Origin: CAYSCS01 sp964429695
GTDB taxonomy: Bacteria > Acidobacteriota > Aminicenantia > Aminicenantales > Aminicenantaceae
Reading direction: 5' to 3'
NCBI GenBank assembly: GCA_964429695.1
Contig: CAYSCS010000044.1
Location: forward strand, 18,271 to 82,270
Length of the DNA stretch: 64,000 nt
The notes under the pieces were generated by a model. That model saw nothing but the letters and a program-made list of their open reading frames with translations. It had not been told where the DNA came from and made no database searches. A program made the translations under genes and the position numbers. This document shows, in pieces, positions 54,590-63,994 of this stretch (position 1 is its first letter; each line of letters begins with the position of its first letter).

Positions 54590-55756
54590 TTATTCATTTG
54601 TTTTTTTTGAGGAGAAAAAATCATATTCGTTGTATTTTACTTCGCAGGGATTTCCCTTAGCAAGCCACATTTTCATTCTGGTAAGGTCAAGAATTATAGA
54701 AAATGTAGTTTTTATTTTTTTGCTATGCCGGCAGATGGAATCAGGATGGTTTACATGGTCGGAGAGAAATTCTTTCAGTCTCTCAACCGATATTTTTCCT
54801 ATGCTGTTCCTCATCAACCTCATTCCTCTGTTGTACCTAACAATGGAACAGCTTATTCGATTCGGGTCAAATTCAAAAATCCTCATCCGCTCCGCAAGAT
54901 AATGGTTGGTATGAACCAGATAACCTTCTTTTGCATAAATAGGTTCATAATCGGTTGCAGAGCCTTCGATGCTGTATATCTCTCCATTTCTATCCGTAAT
55001 GACTTGATTGTAGTTTGAGGCTCTATGTCTAAGAATGGCAGCATCAATCGCTTCTCCTATCCTTGTCGCAGCCAAAATCTTCCTCACGAGGAGCATTCTT
55101 GGCACCCCAACCCTCATATCATTTGAATCGACTTGATTACCGGTGAGGCTTATTCCTGCAGAATTATACCCTACGCTTATCCCTAACCCTCCATAACCTA
55201 TGGCAATAATCTCGGGCTCTCCCTCTACCTGATAATGAACAATGGTTACAAAATCTTGAGATTCGACCGAGGTGTCATTGTTATGAGCCACAAGCACAGA
55301 CCCATCCTCTGTCACCTCACTAGAAGCGATGAGATCGCTGCAACCCTGCGTATACCTATATTCAGGCGGACTTATTTCCTCGCAAATGGTAGGGAACAGC
55401 TCTTCAAGTTTGAGCCCAGCTCCATCTGCTGCGCCCCTTATTTCTTCCACGTATTCGGGAACAAACTTTTTTGAATACTGAAGAAAGAGCTCTGCTTCAG
55501 ATTTTATTTTTTCCCAGTCCTTCTCCTTTTTCATCCCCTCGACTCTCCTTAAAAGATTCTCTTTAAGTTTCTTGCCCAGCTGAAAGCCAGCCTCATAATG
55601 ATTTCCCTTTACCTGGATTATGGGGATGGGAATTTCCTTTAGCTGCTTCATTTTTGTTTCAGGCTCTTTTCCTGAGATGAAACAGGGAGCTAAGAGGTTA
55701 AAAAGAAAGGAGAAAACGAAAAGAGCCAATGCCTTTATCAAAAAATTTCTTTTCAT
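54590..55756 (-). CDS. C45-family N-terminal nucleophile hydrolase (acyl-CoA:6-APA acyltransferase-like)
   Basis: A 388-residue exported member of the peptidase C45 family. A signal peptide (about 1-30) precedes GNHYEAGFQLGKKL, the family's first block. The predicted self-cleavage site is G-C in YTQGCSDLIAS, followed by DGSVLVAHNNDTS. Family members hydrolyse or transfer amide-linked acyl groups; bacterial copies near peptidases are mostly uncharacterised. AAGGAGG lies before the ATG. Confidence 0.85.
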   Translation of the reverse strand: MKRNFLIKALALFVFSFLFNLLAPCFISGKEPETKMKQLKEIPIPIIQVKGNHYEAGFQLGKKLKENLLRRVEGMKKEKDWEKIKSEAELFLQYSKKFVPEYVEEIRGAADGAGLKLEELFPTICEEISPPEYRYTQGCSDLIASSEVTEDGSVLVAHNNDTSVESQDFVTIVHYQVEGEPEIIAIGYGGLGISVGYNSAGISLTGNQVDSNDMRVGVPRMLLVRKILAATRIGEAIDAAILRHRASNYNQVITDRNGEIYSIEGSATDYEPIYAKEGYLVHTNHYLAERMRIFEFDPNRISCSIVRYNRGMRLMRNSIGKISVERLKEFLSDHVNHPDSICRHSKKIKTTFSIILDLTRMKMWLAKGNPCEVKYNEYDFFSSKKTNE

Positions 55757-55970
55757 CCAAGACCTCCTTCTTTAAAATTTTCTTTTATTCTTGAAAGATA
55801 TAAAATCATTGAAATCAATCTTCTTGTGCCTAAATTATCAATTTGATTCTTGCCGCCTTTTATTCTATATAAAAGGTTAAATTCATAATCTTTGTGGGTG
55901 AATGGATGGTTGAAAAATTGAAGATTTTTTATTAAGCTTTTTTTAATCTTCATCTATTAAATTCTAATTT

Positions 55971-57770
55971 TCATCTCCTTGGAATCACCGGCAAAATGAC
56001 AGAGGAAGGATGCTCCACATCATGAAATATTTTTTGCTCCGCACAAACCATCGCCTCATCTTCCCCAAAGGGATTCCCTGTGTTCATGTTCCTGTCGATA
56101 TGCGGGAAATAACTGCTCATTATTGATACCCTGATTTTATGCCCGCGTTTGAAGACATGACTTGTATACATCAAACCTATTTTGAATTTATAAATTTTTC
56201 CGGGTTCCAATAAAGAAGGCTTAGATTCAGAATCACGGTATCTTGCTCTCAATATGCCTGAAAGAGGGGGTGTTATGTTCTGGGAATATCCTGTGGGATA
56301 AACATCATTGATTTTAACTATAAAATCTGTGTCTTTCGCAGAGGAAGAAGCCCAAATTTCAGCTGTGATTGGTCCTGTGATTTCTAAATCACTCTTTAAA
56401 GGCTCTGAAGTGTAAACTAAAACATCGTTTCTCACCTCAATCGGTCTCTGATCCCTTGGACCGGTTTCTTCGAAAAGAAAATCAGTTACAGGGTTTGAAG
56501 GATCATATACATAGCTATCGTGGGGTTCATTCTTGGGGAACTCTGTATCTAATACCCCATCCCCGTAAAACGAATTGGCTTGACCCTGGCTATGGAGGTA
56601 AAAGGAAGTATATTTTGTCCTTTTGAGAGGCCATTCGTTTTCGTAACGCCAGATATTATCACCCATGACAAAAATTCTGATCTGTGGTTCGTCCATTATC
56701 CCGTTGTTTATTCCTTTAAGCCAGTAGTCGAACCAGCGAAGGACAAGTTCATTGAGGTCAAGAGATGCTTCTTTGCCAAAGTCAATTTCTCCTGCCTTAC
56801 TCTCCGTTTTACAATGGGTCCAAGGACCAATGATGAGCTTCTGTCCTTCCCGAGCTTGGTTCGTCTTTCCATTTTTCTTCATTCCCAGAAAATTTAAGAT
56901 TGCACCAGGTTGTCCGTACCCATCATCAAACCAACCTGTCAAATTGTAAGCTGGAACTTCGACCAAGTTGTGTTTTTTTTCTACATTGACGAAATCCCAG
57001 TAGGGTCCATCATCTGGATGAGAAAGCCACTCGTAATAATAGGGACAGAGTCCTTCAAAGAGAGGGAATTTTTTTAAAGGGAGAAAGGAAAGCCATTTCC
57101 ATTTGTTTCTTGACCATTGAATTCTTGCTTCCTCTGGAGATATTTCTTTGCCAGTGAGTCCTTTTCTCCTTTTAATATCGGGTAATCTGCCGTTTAACCA
57201 TTCTATCCAGCTCAGGTCAAAGCATCCTCCAAAGAAGAAAAAATGCCTTGCATTGGCAAAAGTGCACTGGGGAAAAATAGCAACGAGGTGCGGAGGTGAA
57301 GCCACAGCTAATTGCCATTGTACCGCTCCGAGGTAAGAACACCCATTTGTTCCCACCTTTCCGTTAGAATAGGGGAGAGCCGCTGCCCATTCCACCGTGT
57401 CGAAACCATCCTCGATCTCCTGAAGGTAGGGAGTGAATTCTCCTTCAGAAGAATATCTTCCTCTTACATCCTGGACAATGACCACATATCCTCTCTTTGA
57501 AGCAATCTCGGGGAATGAAGAGTACTTTAGGTATTCATCTTTATTGTAAGGAGTTCTTACAACAATCACAGGATATTTCCCCGTTTCTTTCGGCCGGAAA
57601 ATATGGGCATAAAGTCTTACTCCATCCCTCATCCTGGCTTCGACATTTTTTTCCACTACTATTTGATACTCTTGATTGCTTCCCCAGAGACCTCCTTTTA
57701 AGGATAAAATCATGCTTACCAAAAAAACGGTATACCCTATAATTTGTGGATTACTCTTCCTCGCTTTCAT
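55971..57770 (-). CDS. CocE/NonD-family hydrolase (X-Pro dipeptidyl-peptidase-like)
   Basis: A 599-residue exported serine hydrolase. A signal peptide (1-29) is followed by an alpha/beta-hydrolase domain, in which the nucleophile elbow reads TNGCSYLGAVQW and DVRGRYSSEGEF precedes it. A C-terminal jelly-roll domain follows (about 420-599), with the catalytic histidine probably in the EHPSSVILP end. Family members cleave Xaa-Pro dipeptides or acyl esters. The neighbourhood favours a peptidase role, for example on proline-rich peptides. Confidence 0.85.
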   Translation of the reverse strand: MKARKSNPQIIGYTVFLVSMILSLKGGLWGSNQEYQIVVEKNVEARMRDGVRLYAHIFRPKETGKYPVIVVRTPYNKDEYLKYSSFPEIASKRGYVVIVQDVRGRYSSEGEFTPYLQEIEDGFDTVEWAAALPYSNGKVGTNGCSYLGAVQWQLAVASPPHLVAIFPQCTFANARHFFFFGGCFDLSWIEWLNGRLPDIKRRKGLTGKEISPEEARIQWSRNKWKWLSFLPLKKFPLFEGLCPYYYEWLSHPDDGPYWDFVNVEKKHNLVEVPAYNLTGWFDDGYGQPGAILNFLGMKKNGKTNQAREGQKLIIGPWTHCKTESKAGEIDFGKEASLDLNELVLRWFDYWLKGINNGIMDEPQIRIFVMGDNIWRYENEWPLKRTKYTSFYLHSQGQANSFYGDGVLDTEFPKNEPHDSYVYDPSNPVTDFLFEETGPRDQRPIEVRNDVLVYTSEPLKSDLEITGPITAEIWASSSAKDTDFIVKINDVYPTGYSQNITPPLSGILRARYRDSESKPSLLEPGKIYKFKIGLMYTSHVFKRGHKIRVSIMSSYFPHIDRNMNTGNPFGEDEAMVCAEQKIFHDVEHPSSVILPVIPRR

Positions 57771-57857
57771 TTTTTCCTCCTCGAATACTTTTTAACTTTC
57801 TTCAACCCTTCGCCAGGAAATATTTACTCACCTCTTTAAGTTCTCCAAGAAGAAATC

Positions 57858-60518
57858 TCATCGGGAATTAGGCCCATGATAAAGAGAATTAAAAAAGAGC
57901 TTAAAAGTAACTGGTGTTGAAGCGCGAAATTGAGGCCGAAATCCAAAAAGAATTATCTTCCCTCTGCCATAGGGAACCTCAGCTAAGGCTCCTTTTCCTT
58001 TCATATATTCTTCTCCGATGAGCCTTCCGCTCATGAAAAGGCCTTCTTGGGCATATCTTGTTACTACCCTTATGCCCCATGTTTCGGCTCTTTTTTCCTC
58101 AATCTCAAAACCATTATTGTTCCAGAAGAAACCTGCACAACTCTCTTCCATTCCAAAGGAAATAGGATGATTTATGTCATTGACAATCCTCACCAGAGAA
58201 CCTGGGCAATAGAATTTGCTTATTTCTAACCCAAAGAGAGCGTCCTTCAGCGGCAGACCGAACTCACTGATAGCAAAGAGAGAGGAAGTCCCTAAACAGA
58301 TTAATGTTCCTCCCTCTTCAACGAACTTCCTCAGATTTTCCGCTCCCTTTTCTGTCACTCCTCCCGTATATTCGGGTGGGACAGTCCCGGGTGCATGTCC
58401 GTGGAGGATGATTCTCGTTGACCTTTCTTCTCCGTATGCTCCACTCAATGGTCTTGCATTTGGTTCGCTGGGAAGGACAATGACATTGAAACGTGGGTAA
58501 AGTTTTCCCGCCCTAATGTCGGCATCGTAGATATTTTCGAAAGGAAATTCATATTGCTCTAACAGCCACCGCGTGTACCCTTCATCCATATTAGCCACCC
58601 ATGATCGATAAAGGCCGATGTGGATTGGATTGAGGAGAAGAGAAGGGGGATCGGGCATTTTTTCTAAAGCAGTGAAATTCAAGCCAATTTCTTCTGCCAG
58701 ACTTTTTATCCTCTCAGGAGACATGCTTTTAGGGTTAATGAGCATCGTCCCTGCGGGATAACTCTTCCCGTTATGAACAAAGTTGCTTAAGGCCCATCTC
58801 ACACTAGCGCCCGATTTTAGGAGGCGATTGAGGGCGATAAATGACCAATTAGAATCATGCCCGAGAAGATATGCCTTGGTTCCTTGACCTTCTATCTTCC
58901 CTTTCAGAGCCTCAATCTTCTCCACCTTCTTGAGTGGTACTTCGAGAGGATGCTGAGCTTCGATCGTTTCTACCCCAAAAATATAAGGAAATGTCCAGGC
59001 TACAATTTCATCGGGTTCTGTAGGAGGCCCTCCTGGCCATTGATAGAGCTCAGGATAATACTGAACCTCCATGACAGCCTTGACATACAGGGCATAGGCC
59101 TGATTCATCGGGATTACAAAAGTTCCCTTTTTCATCCTTTTCCCATTTACTTCGAAATCCTCAAGAGCTTGATAGATTTCAATATCATAAGGCTCGAAGC
59201 GGCTCAAAAGATAACGAACCATCAGAGGGTCTCTCTGCTCCTCGGGAATTACATAGGCGAATGGGGGCTCTTTTGAAAAGCGTTCAATTGTGCTCTTGCC
59301 TGCAAGATAAATGCTATAAAGCAACTTTTCCTTGAACTTATCGGCGATTTCACAAAGGGAAAGAGAAGCCATCTTCACATAATCAGCGGCATCCTTGAGC
59401 CGCCACCATCCTCCTTTCCATGGATTGGGGTAAAGAGTGCTTTTCCTCAAGTCTCTTGCCCAAGCAGGAAATTCCCTTACGGAATAATATTTAGGAGTTG
59501 CATAACCTGCACCTGCAGTCTCAGTCATTTGAGTGATGCAGTTGAAGAAGTCGCCTAATGTATCCGAGTACCCTACATACCATGTATCCCATCCATTCCA
59601 GGTTCCTTGAGGAGCATAAAGTGGAGAAAGGGCTATGGTTCCCGGCATGTTGTAAAAATCGAGATGGACGCTCATATGGGCAGAGATCATGTTTCTCCAG
59701 CTGATGATGAGAGGATGGACATTTGGATTTATAGGATCATCTGCCGGATAGACATATATTCTCGCAGGGAAGGGGGCAACCTGATGATTGACATAGATTA
59801 TCGTTGGATGCCAGCGCTTGATTTGATAGGTGTGTTTATTGATTGTCTCCTTCTGAGTGAGCATGTATGCGTCGTGATTATTATCATGCCCTGTGTATTT
59901 ATCGTAGAGCCAAGGCATCGGACTCAACTCATACGGAGTCCCCAGGTTCCTGTGATACCAATCGGCTATCATATCTTGACCATCAGGATTTGCGTGAAGA
60001 AGGATAACAATGACATTGTTTCTGATGCTTGACACATAAGGCTCATCTGAAGTTAGAAGTTCATAGGCAAGGCTTGGAAGTGCCTGGACAGGTCCAACCT
60101 CACTGGCATGCATTCCCGCATCGATGTAAACAATTGCCTTCCCTTCAGCCGCCATCTTTCTTGCTTCCTCTTCTGAGACGTCTTTTACTTTAGCTAACTT
60201 CAGTGAAATCTCCCGGTAACGTTCGAGGTTGGCTATGTTCTCAGTTGAAGAGATAATCACAGCCATCATCGGTCTTCCCATACTCGAATCTCCAATGTAC
60301 TCAAGCTTCAACATCTCGGTTGCTTCATCTAAAGCCTCATAGTAGCGCAGGCACTGTTCATAGGTGAGGAGGCGATAATCGGTTCCGGGTTCAAAGCCAA
60401 TTATTTCCTTTGGAGATGGAATTTTCTGTGCCAGAGAATTTACGACAAGAAACGAAAGGAAAAAGGCTGAGAGTGCTAAGGCTTCAAATTTTTTAACCAT
60501 TCTTCTCATCTCCATCAT
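57858..60518 (-). CDS. Secreted M14-family zinc carboxypeptidase, second copy
   Basis: An 886-residue exported metallopeptidase, paralogous along its whole length to the one at 31589-34204. A signal peptide ends near VNSLAQ. The zinc pair lies in DAGMHASEVGPVQ, followed by HANPDGQDM and VYVNHQVAPFPARIYV. An amidotransferase-like C-terminal domain (GGTLICLGTSSL) is also present. I start at 60518, five nt after GGAGG, although the frame is open 11 codons further upstream. Confidence 0.88.
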   Translation of the reverse strand: MMEMRRMVKKFEALALSAFFLSFLVVNSLAQKIPSPKEIIGFEPGTDYRLLTYEQCLRYYEALDEATEMLKLEYIGDSSMGRPMMAVIISSTENIANLERYREISLKLAKVKDVSEEEARKMAAEGKAIVYIDAGMHASEVGPVQALPSLAYELLTSDEPYVSSIRNNVIVILLHANPDGQDMIADWYHRNLGTPYELSPMPWLYDKYTGHDNNHDAYMLTQKETINKHTYQIKRWHPTIIYVNHQVAPFPARIYVYPADDPINPNVHPLIISWRNMISAHMSVHLDFYNMPGTIALSPLYAPQGTWNGWDTWYVGYSDTLGDFFNCITQMTETAGAGYATPKYYSVREFPAWARDLRKSTLYPNPWKGGWWRLKDAADYVKMASLSLCEIADKFKEKLLYSIYLAGKSTIERFSKEPPFAYVIPEEQRDPLMVRYLLSRFEPYDIEIYQALEDFEVNGKRMKKGTFVIPMNQAYALYVKAVMEVQYYPELYQWPGGPPTEPDEIVAWTFPYIFGVETIEAQHPLEVPLKKVEKIEALKGKIEGQGTKAYLLGHDSNWSFIALNRLLKSGASVRWALSNFVHNGKSYPAGTMLINPKSMSPERIKSLAEEIGLNFTALEKMPDPPSLLLNPIHIGLYRSWVANMDEGYTRWLLEQYEFPFENIYDADIRAGKLYPRFNVIVLPSEPNARPLSGAYGEERSTRIILHGHAPGTVPPEYTGGVTEKGAENLRKFVEEGGTLICLGTSSLFAISEFGLPLKDALFGLEISKFYCPGSLVRIVNDINHPISFGMEESCAGFFWNNNGFEIEEKRAETWGIRVVTRYAQEGLFMSGRLIGEEYMKGKGALAEVPYGRGKIILFGFRPQFRASTPVTFKLFFNSLYHGPNSR

Positions 60519-60874
60519 TTTCACCTCCATATGCCATAAAAAATTCTTCACTCCTCGAAAAGTGGTTTTTCACTTTTTAGAAAACAAAAATTAAAATTTA
60601 AGATTATGATTGAAGAAAAAATTACCTTCTGAATCTTTTCCTCAAAGCGCTTTTGAGCTGAGTTTATCTTTCTCTCAATCTTCCAATGCGAGGAGAAAAA
60701 TATTCATTTTTTTACGGGATTAATAAATTTAACTGGATGCCATAAATTGATTCGACATCTTTATTTAGGAAATATGAGGAAAAAATTTCCTTTCTCTTTA
60801 ATATTCATATTCATACATTTTTGAGGAGGAGGTTTAGAAGCCTCCTCCTCAAAATTCTTACACTATCTCGTTGC
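60519..60874. other. AT-rich spacer between the M14 peptidase and second TonB receptor genes
   Basis: About 356 bp without a coding signal. It holds the ribosome-binding site of the M14 gene at its left edge and a strong hairpin at 60819-60854 near its right edge. Confidence 0.55.
60819..60854. terminator. Hairpin downstream of the second TonB receptor gene
   Basis: A perfect 14-bp inverted repeat (TTTTGAGGAGGAGG and its complement) with an 8-nt loop begins about 20 nt past the receptor stop. As with the first receptor, no T-run follows on the minus strand, so it may protect the 3' end or pause polymerase rather than act as a classic terminator. Confidence 0.55.
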
Positions 60875-63565
60875 TTAAAATTCAAATCTCAACCCGACTA
60901 TAGCCCTTCTGGGCAGTATGATACTCGTGGGGACCATGAAATTGGGGCTTTCTGCTTGAGTGCTGACATAGCTCAAGGGTGTATCCTCATTGAGCACATT
61001 GATGATGTCGAAGCTCAGGTCAAAGGCATATTTTTCGGCAAATCTGAATCTTTTTTCGACCTTGAGATCGAAATAAATCTCATTGGGCATCCTTCTGCTT
61101 CCCCTTGGTTCAGCCTTGATGAATTTAGCTCCTTGATTTAGGCCAGGAACTCTGACTGTCCTTTCCCAGCTTGCCCCCTGTTGATAGATGATGTTTGTTC
61201 CCAGGACTATTCCCAATGGGGCAATGTAAGCACCTCCAAACTTGAACATCCATCTTCGGTCACGTGCCCTTTCGATTCTCATCGGTCCTTCGCCGTTGAT
61301 GAGTTCATTTTTGTCTCTGTATCCTTTTGGCACCCACCATGCTCTTGACCAGGTGAATGATCCATAAAACTGGAAGTTATTGGAGAAACGCTTGTTGGCC
61401 ACAAGCATCAAGCCTCTGTAATCTATCTTATCTCCAGGATTTGTGATGAGATAGAAGTTCTCGAGAGGAAGAAGCTGGTTATAAACCATTATTGTCTGGC
61501 CGCTATAAGCATCGTAGAAGGGTATCTCTTCATACCTTGCTGCCGTGTTGAGCCGGTCGATCCTGTTCCTGTTAATCTTGTAAATAAAGGTTGCCGAAAG
61601 CGAGAAGTCTCTCACTACTTCTCGCTCCAGGGCTACTGAAAACTGGTCTGTATAGGGAGCCTTGAGATTGGGGTCAAGACCGAGGCCTATCAGGGGACTC
61701 CAGCTGTACCATAAGATATCATAGCTATGGGTAGCAGGATTGTATTCATAGACATAAAGTGGTGCCTGGGCAGGGGTAGCGTCGTCAAAATCTCCAATGA
61801 TCAAGGCGTCGTAGTAACGTCCGTAGGAAGCCTTGAAGACTGTCTTTCTGTCTGGCGTGAGCTGGTAGATAATCCCGACGCGGGGAGAAATGTTTTTCCA
61901 GTTGGCTACGTCAGGAATTCCAGGGATGGTTTTCCCGGTTGGTTTTTCATATCTGTCGAGTTCATCAAAATCAGGAATGCTTCCGTGATTGTAATCAAAA
62001 CGCAAGCCAAGGTTTACTGTCAGGCGCTCAGAAACTTCCCATGTATCGTCGACAAACACCCCCACCTGGTCTATTACACCTCCATAATGAGAAGGATTCC
62101 TGAAATAAGCTACATAAGGCTCTCCCATCCAGTCATAATACTTTACTCCTCCAATATAGCCATAGATAAAATCAGAGAAGCCGTGGCTATACTGAACTCC
62201 AACCTTGAAGTCATGGTTTCCCTGGATAAAGTCCTGGGCATAATGGGAAAGAGAGGCATTGACCTGGGTACGGTTTGTCTTCCAGTGATAGAAGGAGAGG
62301 GCATTCACAGAAGCATATCCGGTGCCCCAGTCATAATGGCCTGGAGTTTCCATGTCACCTTCAACAGGGTCCCACTTGAGGTAGGTGTAAAATCCACCAT
62401 ATTTGATTTCAAAATAAGTTCTCTCACTTAACATCGAAAGCCATTCAAGGGTAGGGGCAATGGCTGGTGCGGCTTCGAAGCTGCAGGTCTCTATGGGGTC
62501 ATATTCTGTGGGAGTGGCCGGGTTTTTGTAGTTTTCATAATGGGCAAAGAGACTGAGCTTGTTCTTACTGTTTATTTGGTAATCAAGTTTTATGACAGCT
62601 GTAGGTGTCATTCGATATTCTGCAGGATACCTTGGGTCGGCTCCAACCCCAGAGGAGCTGTCCACATTATGCTGGAGAGAGGCAAAGAACCAGAATTTAT
62701 CCTTGATGAATGGTCCGCTGAGCTGAAAGATGGCATCGTGCCAGTGCTCGCGGTGGAAAGGCCATGTTTCTTGAGGGGTGTTGTTATCGGTCAACTTTTC
62801 ATGCTGGAAGAAATATTTTGCTGCGCCGTGTAAGACATTAGAACCTGACTTGCTGACTACGTTAATCACGGCGCCTTGGAAGTTCCCGTATTCAGCAGGA
62901 GCACCAACTCCAGTTACCTCAAGTTCTTCGATAATGTCAGGCATCGGCCAAGGCCATGCTGCTCCAGTAGAAGGAGCAGAAATATCGATTCCATTGATGT
63001 AGTAGGCATTGGATTTGACTTCTGCTCCAAATGCACTTACTCGCGAAGATTCAGGTGAGGGAGGAGTAACTCCAGGAGATGCCTGAAGCATATCAAAGAA
63101 TGTGTAGCGGCGCGTGGGTATATTTTCCAAGACCTGAGCATCATAAGTTGAAGAAAAGCTTGATTTCTGAACATCGACAAGAGGTGACTCTGCAGTCACA
63201 GTGACCTCTTCTTCAAGGGCGGAAGGCTGGAGCGTTATATCCAGAACAAGAGTCTGTCCAATGGAGAGGATTAAATTTTTTCTGGTCAGGGTCTGAAATC
63301 CTTCAAGAGAAAAGGTGACTTCATAGTTTTTGCCAATCGGCAAAGCTGCGAATCTGAATTCCCCTTCGTCTGTGGTGATAACGGTCCTTGTGCCCATCAA
63401 GGCTTCTCCTCTTATCTCCACAGTCACTCCAGGAAGAGGATTCCCTTCTTCATCTTTCACTGTGCCCCTGATGGTTCCGGTTCTCTTCTGGGACCATCCC
63501 TCGTGAACTAAAAATAAGATAGAGATGAGAAGAATTAAAGGGAAAGTGAGTATTTTTTTGTTCAT
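60875..63565 (-). CDS. TonB-dependent receptor, Oar-like, with carboxypeptidase-regulatory domain
   Basis: An 896-residue outer-membrane receptor with a signal peptide (1-25, ending HEGWSQ) and a carboxypeptidase-regulatory domain (TIRGTVKDEEGNPLPGVTVEI, about 31-51 onward). A plug domain and a beta-barrel follow, ending in a terminal phenylalanine. It is a paralogue of the receptor at 325-3063, sharing the domain order, APAEYGNF, LTVNLGLRFDYNHG and the SYGRYYDA region. AAGGAGGG precedes the ATG. It borders the peptidase island, so peptide-like ligands are plausible but not shown. Confidence 0.9.
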   Translation of the reverse strand: MNKKILTFPLILLISILFLVHEGWSQKRTGTIRGTVKDEEGNPLPGVTVEIRGEALMGTRTVITTDEGEFRFAALPIGKNYEVTFSLEGFQTLTRKNLILSIGQTLVLDITLQPSALEEEVTVTAESPLVDVQKSSFSSTYDAQVLENIPTRRYTFFDMLQASPGVTPPSPESSRVSAFGAEVKSNAYYINGIDISAPSTGAAWPWPMPDIIEELEVTGVGAPAEYGNFQGAVINVVSKSGSNVLHGAAKYFFQHEKLTDNNTPQETWPFHREHWHDAIFQLSGPFIKDKFWFFASLQHNVDSSSGVGADPRYPAEYRMTPTAVIKLDYQINSKNKLSLFAHYENYKNPATPTEYDPIETCSFEAAPAIAPTLEWLSMLSERTYFEIKYGGFYTYLKWDPVEGDMETPGHYDWGTGYASVNALSFYHWKTNRTQVNASLSHYAQDFIQGNHDFKVGVQYSHGFSDFIYGYIGGVKYYDWMGEPYVAYFRNPSHYGGVIDQVGVFVDDTWEVSERLTVNLGLRFDYNHGSIPDFDELDRYEKPTGKTIPGIPDVANWKNISPRVGIIYQLTPDRKTVFKASYGRYYDALIIGDFDDATPAQAPLYVYEYNPATHSYDILWYSWSPLIGLGLDPNLKAPYTDQFSVALEREVVRDFSLSATFIYKINRNRIDRLNTAARYEEIPFYDAYSGQTIMVYNQLLPLENFYLITNPGDKIDYRGLMLVANKRFSNNFQFYGSFTWSRAWWVPKGYRDKNELINGEGPMRIERARDRRWMFKFGGAYIAPLGIVLGTNIIYQQGASWERTVRVPGLNQGAKFIKAEPRGSRRMPNEIYFDLKVEKRFRFAEKYAFDLSFDIINVLNEDTPLSYVSTQAESPNFMVPTSIILPRRAIVGLRFEF

Positions 63566-63743
63566 TGATTAACCCTCCTTAAAAATAATTTAAAATGATA
63601 AAAGGTAGATTTATTTTTTTGCATCACCTCCTTTTGAAAAGATTTTTGGATTTTATCCTCTTCCCTGAAAGATTTATTTCCTTTTTGCCTATTCATTTTC
63701 CGTTCCGCATATCGGAACATCTTTTTATTTATCGATGTATTTT

Positions 63744-63767
63744 TTCATAAAAATTTTTTTTTGTCAA
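63744..63767 (-). promoter_or_regulatory. Candidate promoter of the second TonB receptor gene
   Basis: A perfect TTGACA (63767-63762, minus strand) is followed after about 17 bp of A/T-only sequence by a weak AAAAAT/AATACA -10. The position, downstream of three terminator-like hairpins and before the receptor gene, is sensible. Confidence 0.35.
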
Positions 63768-63824
63768 GAAAAAAACCTCCTTCCCCCAATATTCGAATAA
63801 CTTATCCTTTTTTCTTTGAGTTAT

Positions 63825-63855
63825 AAAAAAATGGCCTCTCTCCTGCGAGGAAACC
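63825..63855 (-). terminator. Weak third terminator-like hairpin
   Basis: A short CCTC/GAGG stem with an 8-nt loop, followed after a few bases by seven T on the minus strand. The stem is weak, so this may only reinforce the two stronger terminators before it. Confidence 0.3.
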
Positions 63856-63876
63856 TGATAAAATAGAGGGAGAAAC

Positions 63877-63914
63877 AAAAAACCAAGAGTTTCACCCAAC
63901 AGGTGCAACCCTTG
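63877..63914 (-). terminator. Intrinsic terminator
   Basis: On the minus strand a 14-bp stem (CAAGGGTTGCACC side, one mismatch, a few G-T pairs) closes a 3-nt loop and is followed by GTTTTTTG. This is a classic rho-independent terminator. Confidence 0.75.
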
Positions 63915-63964
63915 AGGTGCTTTGATGATAGGCCAAAGAATAAAAAATTCAACCTCGGGAAATT

Positions 63965-63994
63965 AAAAAAGACCACTGTCAGCGCCTCCAGTGG
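63965..63994 (-). terminator. Intrinsic terminator at the right edge
   Basis: On the minus strand CCACTG pairs with CAGTGG across a 10-nt loop, followed by TCTTTTTT. It probably marks the 3' end of a transcript that starts beyond the window. Confidence 0.65.

Noticed and set aside
61727..62431. 234-codon + strand frame opposite the second TonB receptor
   Set aside because: Antisense shadow of a well-supported receptor gene.
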